64,000 nucleotides of DNA from Onchidella celtica. Its lineage: Eukaryota; Mollusca; Gastropoda; Systellommatophora; Onchidiidae. Positions 41,420 to 50,924 of this stretch are shown piece after piece. The stretch covers positions 25,216,043 to 25,280,042 of the forward strand of contig OZ007581.1 of assembly GCA_963931925.1 (NCBI GenBank). The letters are read 5' to 3'. Made by a program: the position numbers and the translations under genes. How positions within the stretch are numbered: position 1 is the stretch's first letter; each line of letters starts with the position of its first letter. The notes under the pieces are model-generated. The model was not told where the DNA came from. It searched no databases and worked only from the letters and a program-made list of their open reading frames with translations.

Positions 41420-44400
41420 GGATAGATAGATAGATAGATATTGTCACCGAAACTGCCTAATCCAATAAAGGCGAGGAGAACGGTGGAGAGAAAGGTGAAG
41501 AGAAAGGCGAGGAAAACGATGAGGAGAAAGATGAGGAGAAAGGTGAGGAGAAAGGTGAGGAGAAAGGTGAGGAGAAACGTGAGGAGAAAGGCGAGGAGAA
41601 CGATGGGGAGAATGATGAGGAGAAAGGCGAGGAGAAAGGTGAGGAGAAACGTGATCAGAAATGTGAGGAGAAATGTGAGGAGAAAGGTGAGGAGAAATGT
41701 GAGGAGAAAGATGCGGAGAACGGCGAGGAGAAAGGTGAAGAGAAAGATGAGGAGAAAGGCGAGGAGAAAGGTGAGCAGAAAGGTGAGAAGAAAGGCGAGG
41801 AGAAAGATGAAGAGAAAGGCGAGGAGAAAGGTGAGGAGAAAGGTGAGGAGAAAGGCGAGGAGAAAGGTGAGGAGAAAGGTGAGGAGAAAGGCGGGGAGAA
41901 AGATGAGGAGAAAGGCGAGGAGAAAGGTGAGGAGAAAAATGAGGAGAAAGGCGAGGAGAAAGGTGAGGAGAACGGTGAGGAGAAAGGCGAGGAGAAAGGT
42001 GAGGAGAAAGGTGAGTAGAAAGGCGATGAGAAAGGTGAGGAGAAAGGTGAGGAGAAAGGTGAGGAGAAAGGAGAAAGGTGAGGAGAAATGTGAGGAGAAA
42101 GGTGATGAGAAAGGTGAGGAGAAATGTGAGGAGAACGGCGAGGAGAAAGGTGAGGAGAAACTTGAGGAGAAAGGTGAGGAGAAATGTGAGGAGAACGGCG
42201 AGGAGAAAGGTGAGGAGAAACTTGAGGAGAAATGTGAGGAGAAATGTGAGGAGAAAGGTGATGAGAAAGGTGAGGAGAAATGTGAGGAAAAATGTGAGGA
42301 GAACGGCGAAAAGAAACGTGAGGAGAAAGGTGAGGAGAAATGTACGGGTACACAGAAAAAATGGCCGTACGTTGAATATACTAACCTTCACAAACGTGAC
42401 TTTTTCTGTCCTTAGCTTCTCCCACCATTCCCCAGTGGGCTCCTCATCTCCGTGTACATAGACTCTGTTAAATGGAAATCATGTTTAATATGGCTGTGTG
42501 GAAATAAATCTTACAAAATGATATTCCAGAAATGTGCCACTTTCCCAAATGAAGCAAAAGTTATCATTTAAAGTTGTACCCAGTTAATAACATTACTGTT
42601 CAAAGTACACCAGGGGGTGAGGAGTGTATAAACGGTGGTCTAGAGGCAAGGTGCTTGCCTCTCATGCCGAAGGTACCTTTTTCGAATCCCATTCGGTGCA
42701 AGCATGTTGGAATTTTGTAATTTCTCTCATATTTTCCCGTACCTGATCCTATGGTAGGTAAGATCAAGCGCTTAGTCTTCTCGGATAGGGACGAACAATT
42801 TGGAGGGCCCCGTGTGCACGTTGCCCATGTTATGGATACCTCGGCAGTTAGAAATCGTGAAGAGCAGGCCATACAAGGCCGGTGCCCTGGCAAACTTCTA
42901 AAAGATGAATCCCTACCACAACAAGAAAAATAAAACAAGACAAAGTGAGATGTAAATGCCAAGGGCATCGAACCTCCTAAAATGAAGACCTCAACACAAG
43001 AGTGTATAAATGTACGCACTGTGCAATTAGTGAAGTGAACACTGAGCACGATTTCCTTGAAAATATTGTTTTCGGTCAGAATGTTGTTCGGGGCACGTAT
43101 ATATCTAATTGGAAGCGTATATCCGTACAACATGTTATATGGACAGTGCATATATCCGTACAACGTACACAATTCGATGACGTAGAACACACACTGGAAT
43201 ACTATATTACTGGCCTTGTTAATTTACATAGTTTTTAAAAATATGAATTGGCTTAGTAGCAAAACAATCCGACTTCTGCTCGGAGATTGCCTGATCTGCG
43301 CTAATAATATACTTGAGTGTACGTCGATCACTAATGGCTGCCCCAACCCCTTTTCGCCTGATTAGTCAATCTGACTACCGCCCATTGATACAAACTGACT
43401 CCAGGTCCATCTGACTATTCCATGTGTAGTCAATTTAAATTCGTGAACACCATACCGGTACCAAGTTTTGTTTCAGCAAACCTTCACCAGTCGCGCTTTT
43501 TGGTAAACATGTTGTACGGATATGCACTGTCCATATCCATACAACATGTTGTACGGATATACACTTCCTATCTAATTACAAAGTCGAACAGAGTAAATTA
43601 TTGAGTCGTGTTGCTCTATAACAACAGAGGCTTTCAGTCAACGGTAGTCGTAAATGGAAGATAAAAAATACAGATTAAGTAAAAGGTTGTTCTTGGGGAC
43701 GAGTAGTATTTTACATTATAGACCCTTTCAACCTCCGCGTTACGGTTGTTTGCGGGGAGCCGCACGGCTTCGAAAAGCACCGTGTAGGGCAAAAACCTCA
43801 ACTTGCCTTGATGATGGCACCTGAATATGTGCACATTCAAAGCAAAGATGCATTTTTATGCCAGAACCAGCATGTAACGGGTTTGTACAGTTGGGTGCCC
43901 AACAAGACGATGGCATCGTTCGACCGTTGTCCACCGCTTCCGCCCTACAAGTGGGGGCACGCCGCCATTTTGTTTGCAAATCACGTGATATGGAGGACGG
44001 TAAACTAAAAGGGTCTATCTATATGCCACCCCTGAACAGTGAACTCAGTATTTTTTTAATCTGATTTTGTAATTAGACTATAACTCGCCCCGACCAACAT
44101 CCATAAAGATTTTCCCGGTTTCTGACTCTGGGACAGTGGTGGTTCTTAGAGTCCCAAACCACATGCCTTCCCTTGTAGTCCCAGATTTCCTCAGTCCCTC
44201 TCCAAAATTATAAAAAACTAGCTGAGTACCCGTTCGATGAACAGTTTTTTTTGTTTTTTTTGTAAAACTTAAGACGCCTGTGAACTAAGAAAGGCATTAA
44301 TGCTGCATAGATAGCTTATAAGAGAGATGCAGCAACAAAGGACACTACTGTCAATGAGCCCAGTAAAAATTGGGGAAACAATAAATTTCCAATAAAAAAA

Positions 44401-46098
44401 ACTACACCAATTTGAGACTTCTATTAAAAACTGTGCACCCTTACATCCATTCTGATGCACCATATAAAATTTGAAGTCTGAGTGTTGAGTGGTTCAGAAG
44501 CCGTTTGCAACGAAAAATCTCAAGTCCACAAATATATATAACTAGATGGCCTAACGGGCATTGCCCGGAATAAACAATCATGTGATCCCCCCCCCCCCCT
44601 CATATAATAAAGGTAATAAACTACAGTCTTGCTTCAGAACTCATGCGCACCACAACATTACGCCCCAAACTGAACGCTTGATACGGTTATTTTTTATGAC
44701 ATGCACGGTACTATAATTATATTACGAAACAAACATGCAAAAATACAGATGTTATATATAGCAATAAACATTGTTACTTTTTTAAAATACATGCTTGAAG
44801 TAAACAACTTTTAATTATAGCCATCATCTTCCTTATCTCCATTGCCACCTTCCTGCCAAATTTAAGGCCTGAAGAGTGTATAGTTTGGTCAGTTAGTCAT
44901 GCCAAAGGTTGCAAGTTACTGAAATATATAATAGATATAGATAAGTTTCTCAAGTATCAACTAATCTAAGCCAATCGCCTATGTTAATATGACGGTAAAA
45001 TACATCAATTTTTGTTTCTGCCCCCCTGTAGCAAGCAGAGCGCATTTGATACGATTTACTTTCTCAAATGTCAACTAATCTAACCAGATCACTTCTGTAT
45101 CGACCAATTATTGTGTATTTTCAAGCCTGGAGCATTTTATTTTAAAAGAAATAAGAAACCAGGGATATTATGATTAATGATCCTTTTTAAGCTCCCTTTG
45201 ATAACTCAACCGCGAGAGAGGATATATTTAGCATGGGTTGAATTTGATACGCGCAATGTCTCCATCTGAAACCGAGTGCGTAGTGTCTTGACGCATATTA
45301 TGCTTTGTGTAGATTATTAAGCTGTTGTCAGGGGCGCATAGCATTTGACATTATGGGTCCGTTTTGAACAGTGGACACAGCTCATTATTTTCTCTCTTTG
45401 GCTTTGTAGTTAGACTACGCACCGGTACCAGCATTCACATTTTGGAGACTTTCTGGAGCAAAGAGAGAGAGCGAGAGAGAGAGAGAGAAGAGAGAGAGAG
45501 AGGAGGAGGAGAGAGAGAGAGGAGGAGGAGGAAAGAGAGAGAAGAGAGAGAGAAGGAGGAGGAGGAGAGAGAGAAGAGAGAGAGGAGGAGGAGGAGAGAG
45601 AGAGAGAGAGAGGAGGAGGAGGGAGAGAGGAGGTGGAGAGAGAGAGAAGAGAGAGAGGAGGAGGAGGAATGAGAGAGAAGAAAGAAGAGGAAGAGAGAGA
45701 GAGAGGAGGAGGAGAGGAGGAGAGAGGAGGAGGAGGAGGGAGAGAGAGAAAGAGAGAATTTGGATGCACAGATTCATCGTGGGCAATTCCAGCTGCCTAA
45801 TCTAGTTATTAGAGAAAAAAAAGTTGTGACTGGAGTATAATTTCATCGAGGTGTAATTTTGCCTCCTTTCGCTAAACGCGCCAGCCTGTGTGACAGTTTC
45901 AAAAAATGTAAAAGTTTTCTTAAGGTTCAACCAATCTAACCTTGTTTGCCCCCCCCCCCCTCCCCTTAGTAGTCACATCGCATTTGATACGGCGCTGTTT
46001 TCAATTTGGTGCAACTTCCCTGCGTTGGAAATAAGTGCGTAGATCCCTGACGCACATGAGATCTCTAGCAAGATTAGATTGTCATGGGAAACTTTCTA

Positions 46099-46195
<97 letters not shown>

Positions 46196-49100
46196 GAGAG
46201 AGAGGCAGAAGGGTGAGAGCACATATTTATCTCGGGTAATGCCGGGCGTGTCATCTAGTGTGTAAACTAATAATTAATCTTTAAATCAAGATGCCACTAT
46301 CAATCTCCTTCAGATTGGACAAGAGACTAAAATCTACAGTCTGAGTGAGGCGCAAATGGAGACGTCTGTTTGTTCAGTTTGTCTTGTTCAGCTGTGTTAT
46401 GGGCGTATAAATATGGTACTCTTTTCCCCCGGACATTGCAAAGGTTCACCACGGAGCGCCAAACGTGTTATTGTTAAGAGGACCACGGGGTAGGCAAGGA
46501 AGGAGAAGACGAATTGTGTGGCAGACTGGTGAACTGGTTGTTTTTACCTTTATTAATTAATAGATTAAAATTTAGCCATATCACCACCCCCCCCCCCCTC
46601 CCCCCATATCACCAACAAAAATTTATAATTCATTATTAAATAAATATTAATATATTCAAATACTATTACAATACTTTAGAATACAAGTTGTGAGCTGTGA
46701 ACTGTTGTGAGTTGTGAACTGCGCCTAACAGGCTTCGTTACAATTTGCTCTGATATAGAGAGAGGTAGAGAGAGTGAGAGAGAGAGAGGGTGAGAGAAAG
46801 AAAGAGCGAGTGAGAGAGCTTCTGTAAAGCGCATAGAGCATTTCAGATGGCAATGGATATGCGCTATATAAATGCCATCCATTATTATTATTATTATTAC
46901 CTTTCAAATCCAGCCACGTACAGAGCAGACAAAACGCAAACATAGGCTCCGAATGACCAAAACACTGGTTCTTTCTGATTCTTTGTTTTTAGGCAAGTGT
47001 AATGCGAAATCAATGGGATAAGGTTGGAGTCGTCCTGGGAAATCAAAAACACAGATTTACATCACAGAATAAACAAAGAAGGATAAATACAGTAAATTCA
47101 TTCTTAAGGTATGTAAACATGTATTATGTTATAACAGTGCACGCCCTATCAGCCAGCTGTCACTGCAAACAGTCAGGCCATTTAGGTCCCAAAAAAGGCA
47201 ACTCATTTAACTAAGTTTCTGCAATCAGTGATCATTTTGACCCCAAATAAGTTATGCTGTGACTCATTTTCTGCAATCGGTGATCATTTTGACCCCAAAT
47301 AAGATACTGTTGTGACTCATTTTCTTCAATCCGTGACCATTTTGAACCCCCCCCCCCCCACCCTCCCAAATGCTACTGATGTGACTCAGTTTCTGACTCA
47401 GTCAGATAAAACATATTCCTACCAACGGGCAAAATAAACTGTTCCTGAAATAAATGATTTAATTCATTAATTAAACTACAAGAATTATAAAGTATATCTA
47501 TATAATAAAGCTACAACAAAACCCCTAATAGTCCTATGGACTCGGAAACTACACAACGCACCGACCTGAAATTTGGCACAAAGAATTATGGGATAGCGAA
47601 CATTGTTCCTATCGCCATACACAAACAAAACCGTTTGTTATTTCTGAGTTAATCGGTAAATGCGGTTATAATTAAAGACTAAATTCACGAGAGCGTTTGA
47701 TCCGAAATTTACGATCAATAAGATATTGATGTATGTTTCTAATAATAGCCCACTTCCGCCTACACATGACGTTATCACTTCCTGCGATGTGTTCGCTAAC
47801 AAATAAACTAACCCGTGCGCAAATCATTGTCATTTGACGGATGCTGACGGGATGCGCAGGATGTCAACGCGCAAAGGGAGAGCAGTAAAACGTATCTAAA
47901 AACAAACAAACAAACAAAAAAAGAAATAAAGCTAAAGGAACGGGCAAAATGAAGCAGGTCCATAATAATCACCCAGAACTGAAACTAATAAATCGATTTA
48001 TTCCAGGCTGGGCCGGGCAAGTCAGCTAGTATAAAAAAAAAATAAAAAGTTAACATGAAAACTGCACGCCTTGTTGGCTAGCAACGTTTATGGCGTTTTG
48101 CCGGGAAAGCTCTCATTGCTCTGTCCAGTGTGGGCTCGAATGAGAGCATAAAGGTGGACATTTCAGCCTAAGTCTTGACTTTCATTAAAATTATAATCTG
48201 AATAACGCTTTGATTCCCAATGACACCAGTGTACCACCCCTTCGTTGGCGGGAGGGGGGGGGCGTGGCTAGCTGTAAGAGGGCGCCAGACTACAGACTGC
48301 GCTAAAACAAATAATTTAATAAATGGAGGAGTGTTCGGTTTTAGAGTTCAGATCAGACGCCATGCTTTCAGTTACGTTTCACTTTCGGCTGGCGTAAAGG
48401 AACGTGTTTTACATGAGGTATAATTATCTGTATGTGGCTTAACCCTATCACTGCCTTTAGCCAATTAAATTTGCTAATTTACGAGTGCTGGGCAACCAAT
48501 GCCAATGAAAGCGGCTTCCTAGAAATGACCGTGTACTCTGTTGCAGTTTTCAGGTTCACACAATTGCAAAATATTGAATTATAAAAAGGAACTTGCAGTT
48601 CAAAAACTCTTGGCAAGACACATTAATTTTATTTGCCTACTGGCAGTAATAGGGTCGAGAATTGAATGGAGTTGTCTCACAAGTGACTATTTTTTTCTTT
48701 GTGTGCAACTATAGACAACATCTGAATCCAAAAATCACACATTAATACCCAGACGAACAATGCATTCTTTCATTACTAATATGTTCTCAAAATATGAGCG
48801 TTTTCCTTGCACTGTGAAAGAATGGGGTATGCAATGTTGAAATAACAGGCGCTTACTACGCACTCAGTGCGATGGACGGAACTTGGGGAGTCCTGTATCA
48901 CAAGTCTTACCCCAACAGTCTCAAAGGATGAAATAGTAGGATTAACTTACCTTGACGGGCTGAATTCTCTCAGGTTTACCGTAGTAGATCCACCTGGCCA
49001 GCATGCCAAATGGCGAGCTTGAATTGAAGACATCTTGGGGATAGACACGTTCAGTAACAAGTACACATACTGGTATATCAGACACCTGAACTGGAGACGA

Positions 49101-50015
49101 CGACAAAGACATTGCGTTTATTTTATTATTGAATTCCTCGACTGTTACACATTTTAGAGCATGTGTCATCACGTACTTTTCAAACTCAGACATGTATACA
49201 TTCGTCTCGTTCAGGTTTCCCTTGGTAGAAACGACATAACCACGAGATACGTTGGTCTCTCTAGTGCTGGAGAAAAAAGAAGCAATGCCAGATGCCTTCA
49301 TGACTTCAGGAATACGAGTAAAAATTGTCCTTTCACCGAACAAGACGCCACCTCCATTGGTGGCAGCAAGCTGTTCCAAACCATACAGTAGAGGTTTGGA
49401 TGTGTTGCACGGCAGAGGCACGTTGGTTTTCTTCAGTGTTAAATATGGCACTGACTGTTTCAGCTCTAAAAACCAAGTGTTGTAATAGTTTTTATCTACC
49501 ACAGGCAATTCATTGTAATGAAAGAATATTTGGTGAGGGTAGTGAATCTTGATGATGCTGATCAACGCCAAATGGTCTTCGAACCTGAACTGTTTTTTTC
49601 CACACCAGACAAAATGGGCGGTGCCCGGTGCTTCTCTTGCAGATTGAGAAGTACTTCCGTCCAGGCGGGTTACGGAATTGATATTCTCAGTTCCAAATGT
49701 ATTCGGAAACAACACTGAGGCAACGTGTCTTTTCTCTTCATAAAAAATGTCATTGAATAGAGGAATGTTATCGGCGGGTCCTGGCTTTTCACATTCCACA
49801 ACGTTTGGGCCATTTACGACTGTGAGCTTGCTGCTGCTGTTCTGTCTAAACGGGAAGTCAAAGTTGGCCAGTTTGCGATGGCTATCCACGTTCCGGAAGT
49901 TATGTTTGATCCAGGATGAGTGGAATGTCCAGCCCTTGATGAAAATATACGTTCCAAATGCAACGAAAAGCAGACAAATCAGTTTCCTGCCCTTGAACAA
50001 ATGAAATCGTCTCAT
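37650..50015 (-). CDS. GT32-like double-domain glycosyltransferase gene, eight exons, ~632 aa
   Basis: Exons on the minus strand: 50015-48951, 47034-46901, 42464-42386, 41316-41212, 40832-40663, 40120-40021, 38237-38132, 37789-37650. All have GT/AG borders and the phases join without a stop. Residues 1-10 are basic, about 11-28 a membrane anchor, so a type II Golgi protein is expected. Residues 131-250 form a GT32-like fold start (AHFVW 133-137; [10 protein letters not shown] 220-229) lacking DXD. From 356 a second GT32-like domain follows: [44 protein letters not shown], then [25 protein letters not shown], and IWGFNGQMF. The DXD slot reads D462-W-N464, i.e. D-x-N. GT32 members use nucleotide sugars; the substrate here is unknown. 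Tandem paralogue at 5311-7850. The exon model is by eye, without transcript support. Confidence 0.85.
38040..38062. repeat. Poly-G run beside a GGT/GGGG-rich stretch in intron 7
   Basis: A run of about 13 G at 38047-38060 followed by GGGGTGGGGAGTAGGGGTGG, which could form a quadruplex on the plus strand (antisense to the gene). Confidence 0.5.
38132..38237 (-). CDS. Exon 7 of the complete GT gene
   Basis: 106 nt between CCTCACAAG and GTAAGA. Encodes [20 protein letters not shown] and [14 protein letters not shown]. Confidence 0.82.
38380..38765. repeat. GA-rich tracts in intron 6
   Basis: GAGA-rich sequence at 38390-38600 and a purer (GA)n at 38703-38760. On the gene's sense strand this is a long polypyrimidine tract, about 140-520 nt upstream of exon 7. 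Frames reading SLSLSL or RERERE are artefacts. Confidence 0.9.
38990..39150. repeat. Dispersed repeat, related to 53150-53340 and 10345-10440
   Basis: Shares GCGATAGCCGAACAG..., TTGCAAAATACGGCA and GCCGCTGGGTGGCG words with the reverse complement of 53200-53300 (GCTAGGTGGCG, TTGCAAAACACGGCA). Boundaries are unknown; probably a DNA-transposon-derived family. Confidence 0.55.
39152..39610 (-). mobile_element. SINE family S, tail type 2, in GT intron 6
   Basis: Minus-strand copy with head (GGTCTAGAGGC near 39590), body, and tail type 2 (TGCAGCCCAGTTATAACTGG, CCCATTTGGGAAATTTG read on the plus strand, and TTTGTATTTGTATTTTG). It is co-oriented with the host gene. Confidence 0.85.
40021..40120 (-). 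CDS. Exon 6 of the complete GT gene
   Basis: 100 nt between TGATTCAG and GTAAAT. Encodes [20 protein letters not shown], then [13 protein letters not shown]. Confidence 0.85.
40160..40640. repeat. ATCC (CCAT) microsatellite and variants in GT intron 5
   Basis: Nearly pure ATCC units at 40163-40322 degrade into CCGTC/CCATTATC-containing variants to about 40640. It fills most of intron 5, between exon 5 and exon 6. Confidence 0.95.
40663..40832 (-). CDS. Exon 5 of the complete GT gene
   Basis: 170 nt between AATCTAG and GTATGG. Starts [15 protein letters not shown] (D-x-N at the sugar-binding slot), then [15 protein letters not shown] and [17 protein letters not shown]. Confidence 0.87.
40984..41172 (+). 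mobile_element. SINE family S fragment, tail type 1, in GT intron 4
   Basis: 5'-truncated: from CTTGGCAATTTGGACATCGA through GCCTGGCAAAATTCTAAAA to CATCCTAAAATAAAGGCC. Antisense to the host gene. Confidence 0.8.
41212..41316 (-). CDS. Exon 4 of the complete GT gene (S-D...R...GG-x-Y block)
   Basis: 105 nt (35 codons) between TATTTCAG and GTAAGA. Encodes [19 protein letters not shown], the strongest GT32 signature in the window; the DXD-equivalent is at the beginning of exon 5. Confidence 0.88.
41322..41445. repeat. TAGA microsatellite in GT intron 3
   Basis: About 29 TAGA units with one GGAT variant, starting 6 bp past the exon 4 acceptor. On the sense strand (TCTA)n thus forms the polypyrimidine-containing 3' end of intron 3. 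Confidence 0.95.
41465..42345. repeat. 12-bp minisatellite GAGGAGAAAGGT (~70 units) in GT intron 3
   Basis: Units GAGGAGAAAGGT/C with variants (AATGTG, AACGGC, GATGAG) repeat for 880 bp. Because the unit is a multiple of three and lacks stops in most frames, it gives frames of 324 and 315 codons that are not genes. A purine-only strand of this length can form triplex or H-DNA. Confidence 0.95.
42386..42464 (-). CDS. Exon 3 of the complete GT gene
   Basis: 79 nt between TTTAACAG and GTTAGT. Completes a split arginine codon, then [17 protein letters not shown], the usual I/VY.HGD.EP.G.WW block of mollusc GT32-like proteins. Confidence 0.8.
42633..42999 (+). mobile_element. SINE family S, tail type 1, complete; 11-bp TSD, in GT intron 2
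   Basis: Head GGTGGTCTAGAGGCAAGGTG with B-box TTCGAATCCC, body, and tail CCTAAAATGAAGACC. Exact GAGTGTATAAA direct repeats at 42622-42632 and 43000-43010. Antisense to the host gene. Confidence 0.95.
43080..43600. repeat. Scattered ATATCCGTACAACATG words
   Basis: GTATATCCGTACAACATGTT occurs at about 43118, a partial copy at 43147, and inverted (AACATGTTGTACGGATAT) at about 43507 and 43543. The arrangement suggests an eroded palindromic element. No terminus is clear. Confidence 0.5.
43718..44018. mobile_element. Short TIR element (301 bp) with THAP-domain N-terminus
   Basis: 11-bp inverted ends ATAGACCCTTT (43718-43728) and AAAGGGTCTAT (44008-44018). On the minus strand an ATG near 43913 opens [13 protein letters not shown], the M-x3-C-x4-C start of a THAP zinc finger. 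The C2CH completion is not visible. Similar in design and end sequence (ATAGrCCC) to 9901-10333. In GT intron 2. Confidence 0.6.
44218..44541 (-). mobile_element. Non-autonomous Helitron (minus), in GT intron 2
   Basis: Minus-strand 3' end GGGTACTCAGCTAG followed by T (44221-44217). Its body is the reverse complement of 19965-20140 (e.g. TTCAGAAGCCG, GACTTCTATTAAAAAC). The 5' end abuts the 3' end of another Helitron at 44542, so one inserted beside or into the other. Confidence 0.7.
45465..45762. repeat. GA / GGA repeat array
   Basis: Mixed (GA)n and (GGA)n blocks. Frames on both strands are composition artefacts. Confidence 0.95.
46105..46205. repeat. GA microsatellite
   Basis: (GA)n with a short GACA block, just inside a Helitron 3' end. 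Confidence 0.95.
46552..46896 (-). mobile_element. Retroposon-like insertion with ATT tail at GT exon 2 donor; TSD TTACCTTT
   Basis: 345 bp flanked by TTACCTTT at 46544-46551 and 46897-46904. The tail region GCGCTATATAAATGCCATCC + (ATT)n reads 5'-3' on the plus strand and is a common invertebrate retroposon 3' end. The opposite end has TTAATAGATTAAAATTTAGCCATATC and a poly-C run, also seen beside SINEs at 61258-61310. The left paralogue has the empty site at about 5301-5314. Orientation is uncertain (plus by tail). The element may be composite. Confidence 0.75.
46901..47034 (-). CDS. Exon 2 of the complete GT gene
   Basis: 134 nt, acceptor TTTCCCAG, donor GAAAG/GTAATAATAA. Starts the second GT32-like domain ([37 protein letters not shown]). 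The donor lies within a target-site duplication of a retroposon at 46552-46896. Confidence 0.85.
47214..47405. repeat. ~62-bp tandem repeat, three to four units, GT intron 1
   Basis: TGCAATC.GTGATCATTTTGACCCCAAATAAG...TGTGACTCA repeats at about 60-65 bp. The third unit has gained a poly-C tract. Confidence 0.85.
47497..48029 (+). mobile_element. Non-autonomous Helitron (533 bp), GT intron 1
   Basis: Starts TCTATATAATAAAG after an A, ends GGGCCGGGCAAGTCAGCTAG before a T. The 5' part (CCTATGGACTCGGAAACT, GACCTGAAATTTGGCAC) differs from the copy at 19959-20427, while the 3' part (CACTTCCTGCGATGTG to the end) is shared. Absent from the left paralogue's intron 1. Confidence 0.85.
48951..50015 (-). 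CDS. Exon 1 of the complete GT gene (355 codons)
   Basis: Encodes the cytosolic tail, anchor, stem and the degenerate N-terminal GT32-like domain, ending ..[10 protein letters not shown] at donor CAAG/GTAAGT, phase 0. The Met at 50015 (MRRFHLF) is chosen over the upstream one at 50093 because it aligns with the paralogue and places the anchor normally. The stretch matching 6930-7275 of the paralogue is nearly identical, far above the rest of the exon. Confidence 0.88.
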
Positions 50016-50093
50016 CTTGTTACAGCGGGAGAAAAGACCAGCGCGAAACTTCATCAAACTGTGAGAAAAACAACATACAACAAACAAATGCAC

Positions 50094-50919
50094 AATTTCG
50101 CAGTAAATTCTGTTATGACTCCGTTTCTCAAATTGGCAATTACATCACAGAAACCGATCGGCTAAAATGCGATTTTTATTTCTCGATCAACCGCGATTTG
50201 GCTCGCAATGTGTTTGGCTTAGCAACTGCATAGTGTAGATTGGAAAGCCTTTGACAATAAAGGCATTTCCCGTTTCCATACGTATGTACTTTGGTTTTGT
50301 GACGTGTAATTTTAGTTCATGCAGTACGCTGCGTGTTTTTTTTTTTTTTTCAATCAGATTAAGGTTTAGGCAGTTGGCGGGATTAAAATATGTCTTCCGA
50401 AATCGATTGCATTATCCACCATTTGAAAAACGTATTTTGAATACAATGGCCACGTTATCTCACGGAACTGTATGTAACAGCAACACCATCCTGCATAATG
50501 GAATTATTGAATTCCTGTCACGTCGATAAAACACACATCCCAACTGTGTCTCCTAGATCATATCAGTGCTTTTCCTGTTTATGACCCAGAGGTTTACTTT
50601 CTGAAAAGTGCCCAAGCCAAAGTTCCCACCGAAATAACTGGCGAAAACGGGGCCCATGGGGGCTTAACACAGCTCCGCAACGTTTCATGAAATGTGCCCA
50701 GACAATGTAGACAGTCCCCGGGACCACAGATCCTGAGACGGCTTACTAGTTAGGCCCAAGGGCCAGGACAATAGCCTTAACATGGCGGGTGTGCGCTAAA
50801 ATAGCGAGTGAGTACACAGCGATTGTACTAGTATTTGTTACAAACATCTTAGAGCTTGGTATCATATATCCGTTTCAATATCCCTCGTTCCTAAAACATG
50901 TTTCGTTTTCGTCCACTCC
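50094..50919. other. Intergenic DNA upstream of the complete GT gene
   Basis: No gene seen. The promoter of the minus-strand GT gene should lie in the first few hundred bases, but no motif is persuasive. A poly-T run is at 50338-50350. Confidence 0.4.
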
Positions 50920-50924
50920 AACAC

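Larger units (their letters stand above)
44542..46258. mobile_element. Helitron-type composite with opposing 3' ends and GA arrays
   Basis: Minus-strand terminus (CCGGGCAATGCCCG hairpin, CCATCTAG then T) at the left and a plus-strand terminus (CTCGGGTAATGCCGGG, CATCTAG then T, 46255-46259) at the right. Inside, a module with CGCATTTGATAC, CAACTAATCTAACC and GTGCGTAG...TGACGCA words is repeated about three times. Two Helitrons in opposite orientation, or one with duplicated ends, are both possible. Confidence 0.55.

Noticed and set aside
41441..42415. 324-codon (plus) and 315-codon (minus) open frames
   Set aside because: They lie wholly in the 12-bp GAGGAGAAAGGT minisatellite; the unit length is a multiple of three, so frames stay open. 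Position inside a GT intron and pure repeat composition argue against genes.
45364..45786. Open frames rich in R-E-R-E or S-L-S-L
   Set aside because: Translation of GA/GGA microsatellite; same for 16811-17032, 38003-38784 and 46035-46265, except that exon 7 of the GT gene is really embedded in 38132-38237.
50016..50093. Upstream Met (50093) for the right GT gene
   Set aside because: It adds 26 residues with no counterpart in the paralogue and would bury the anchor; MRRF at 50015 aligns with MRLF at 7850.
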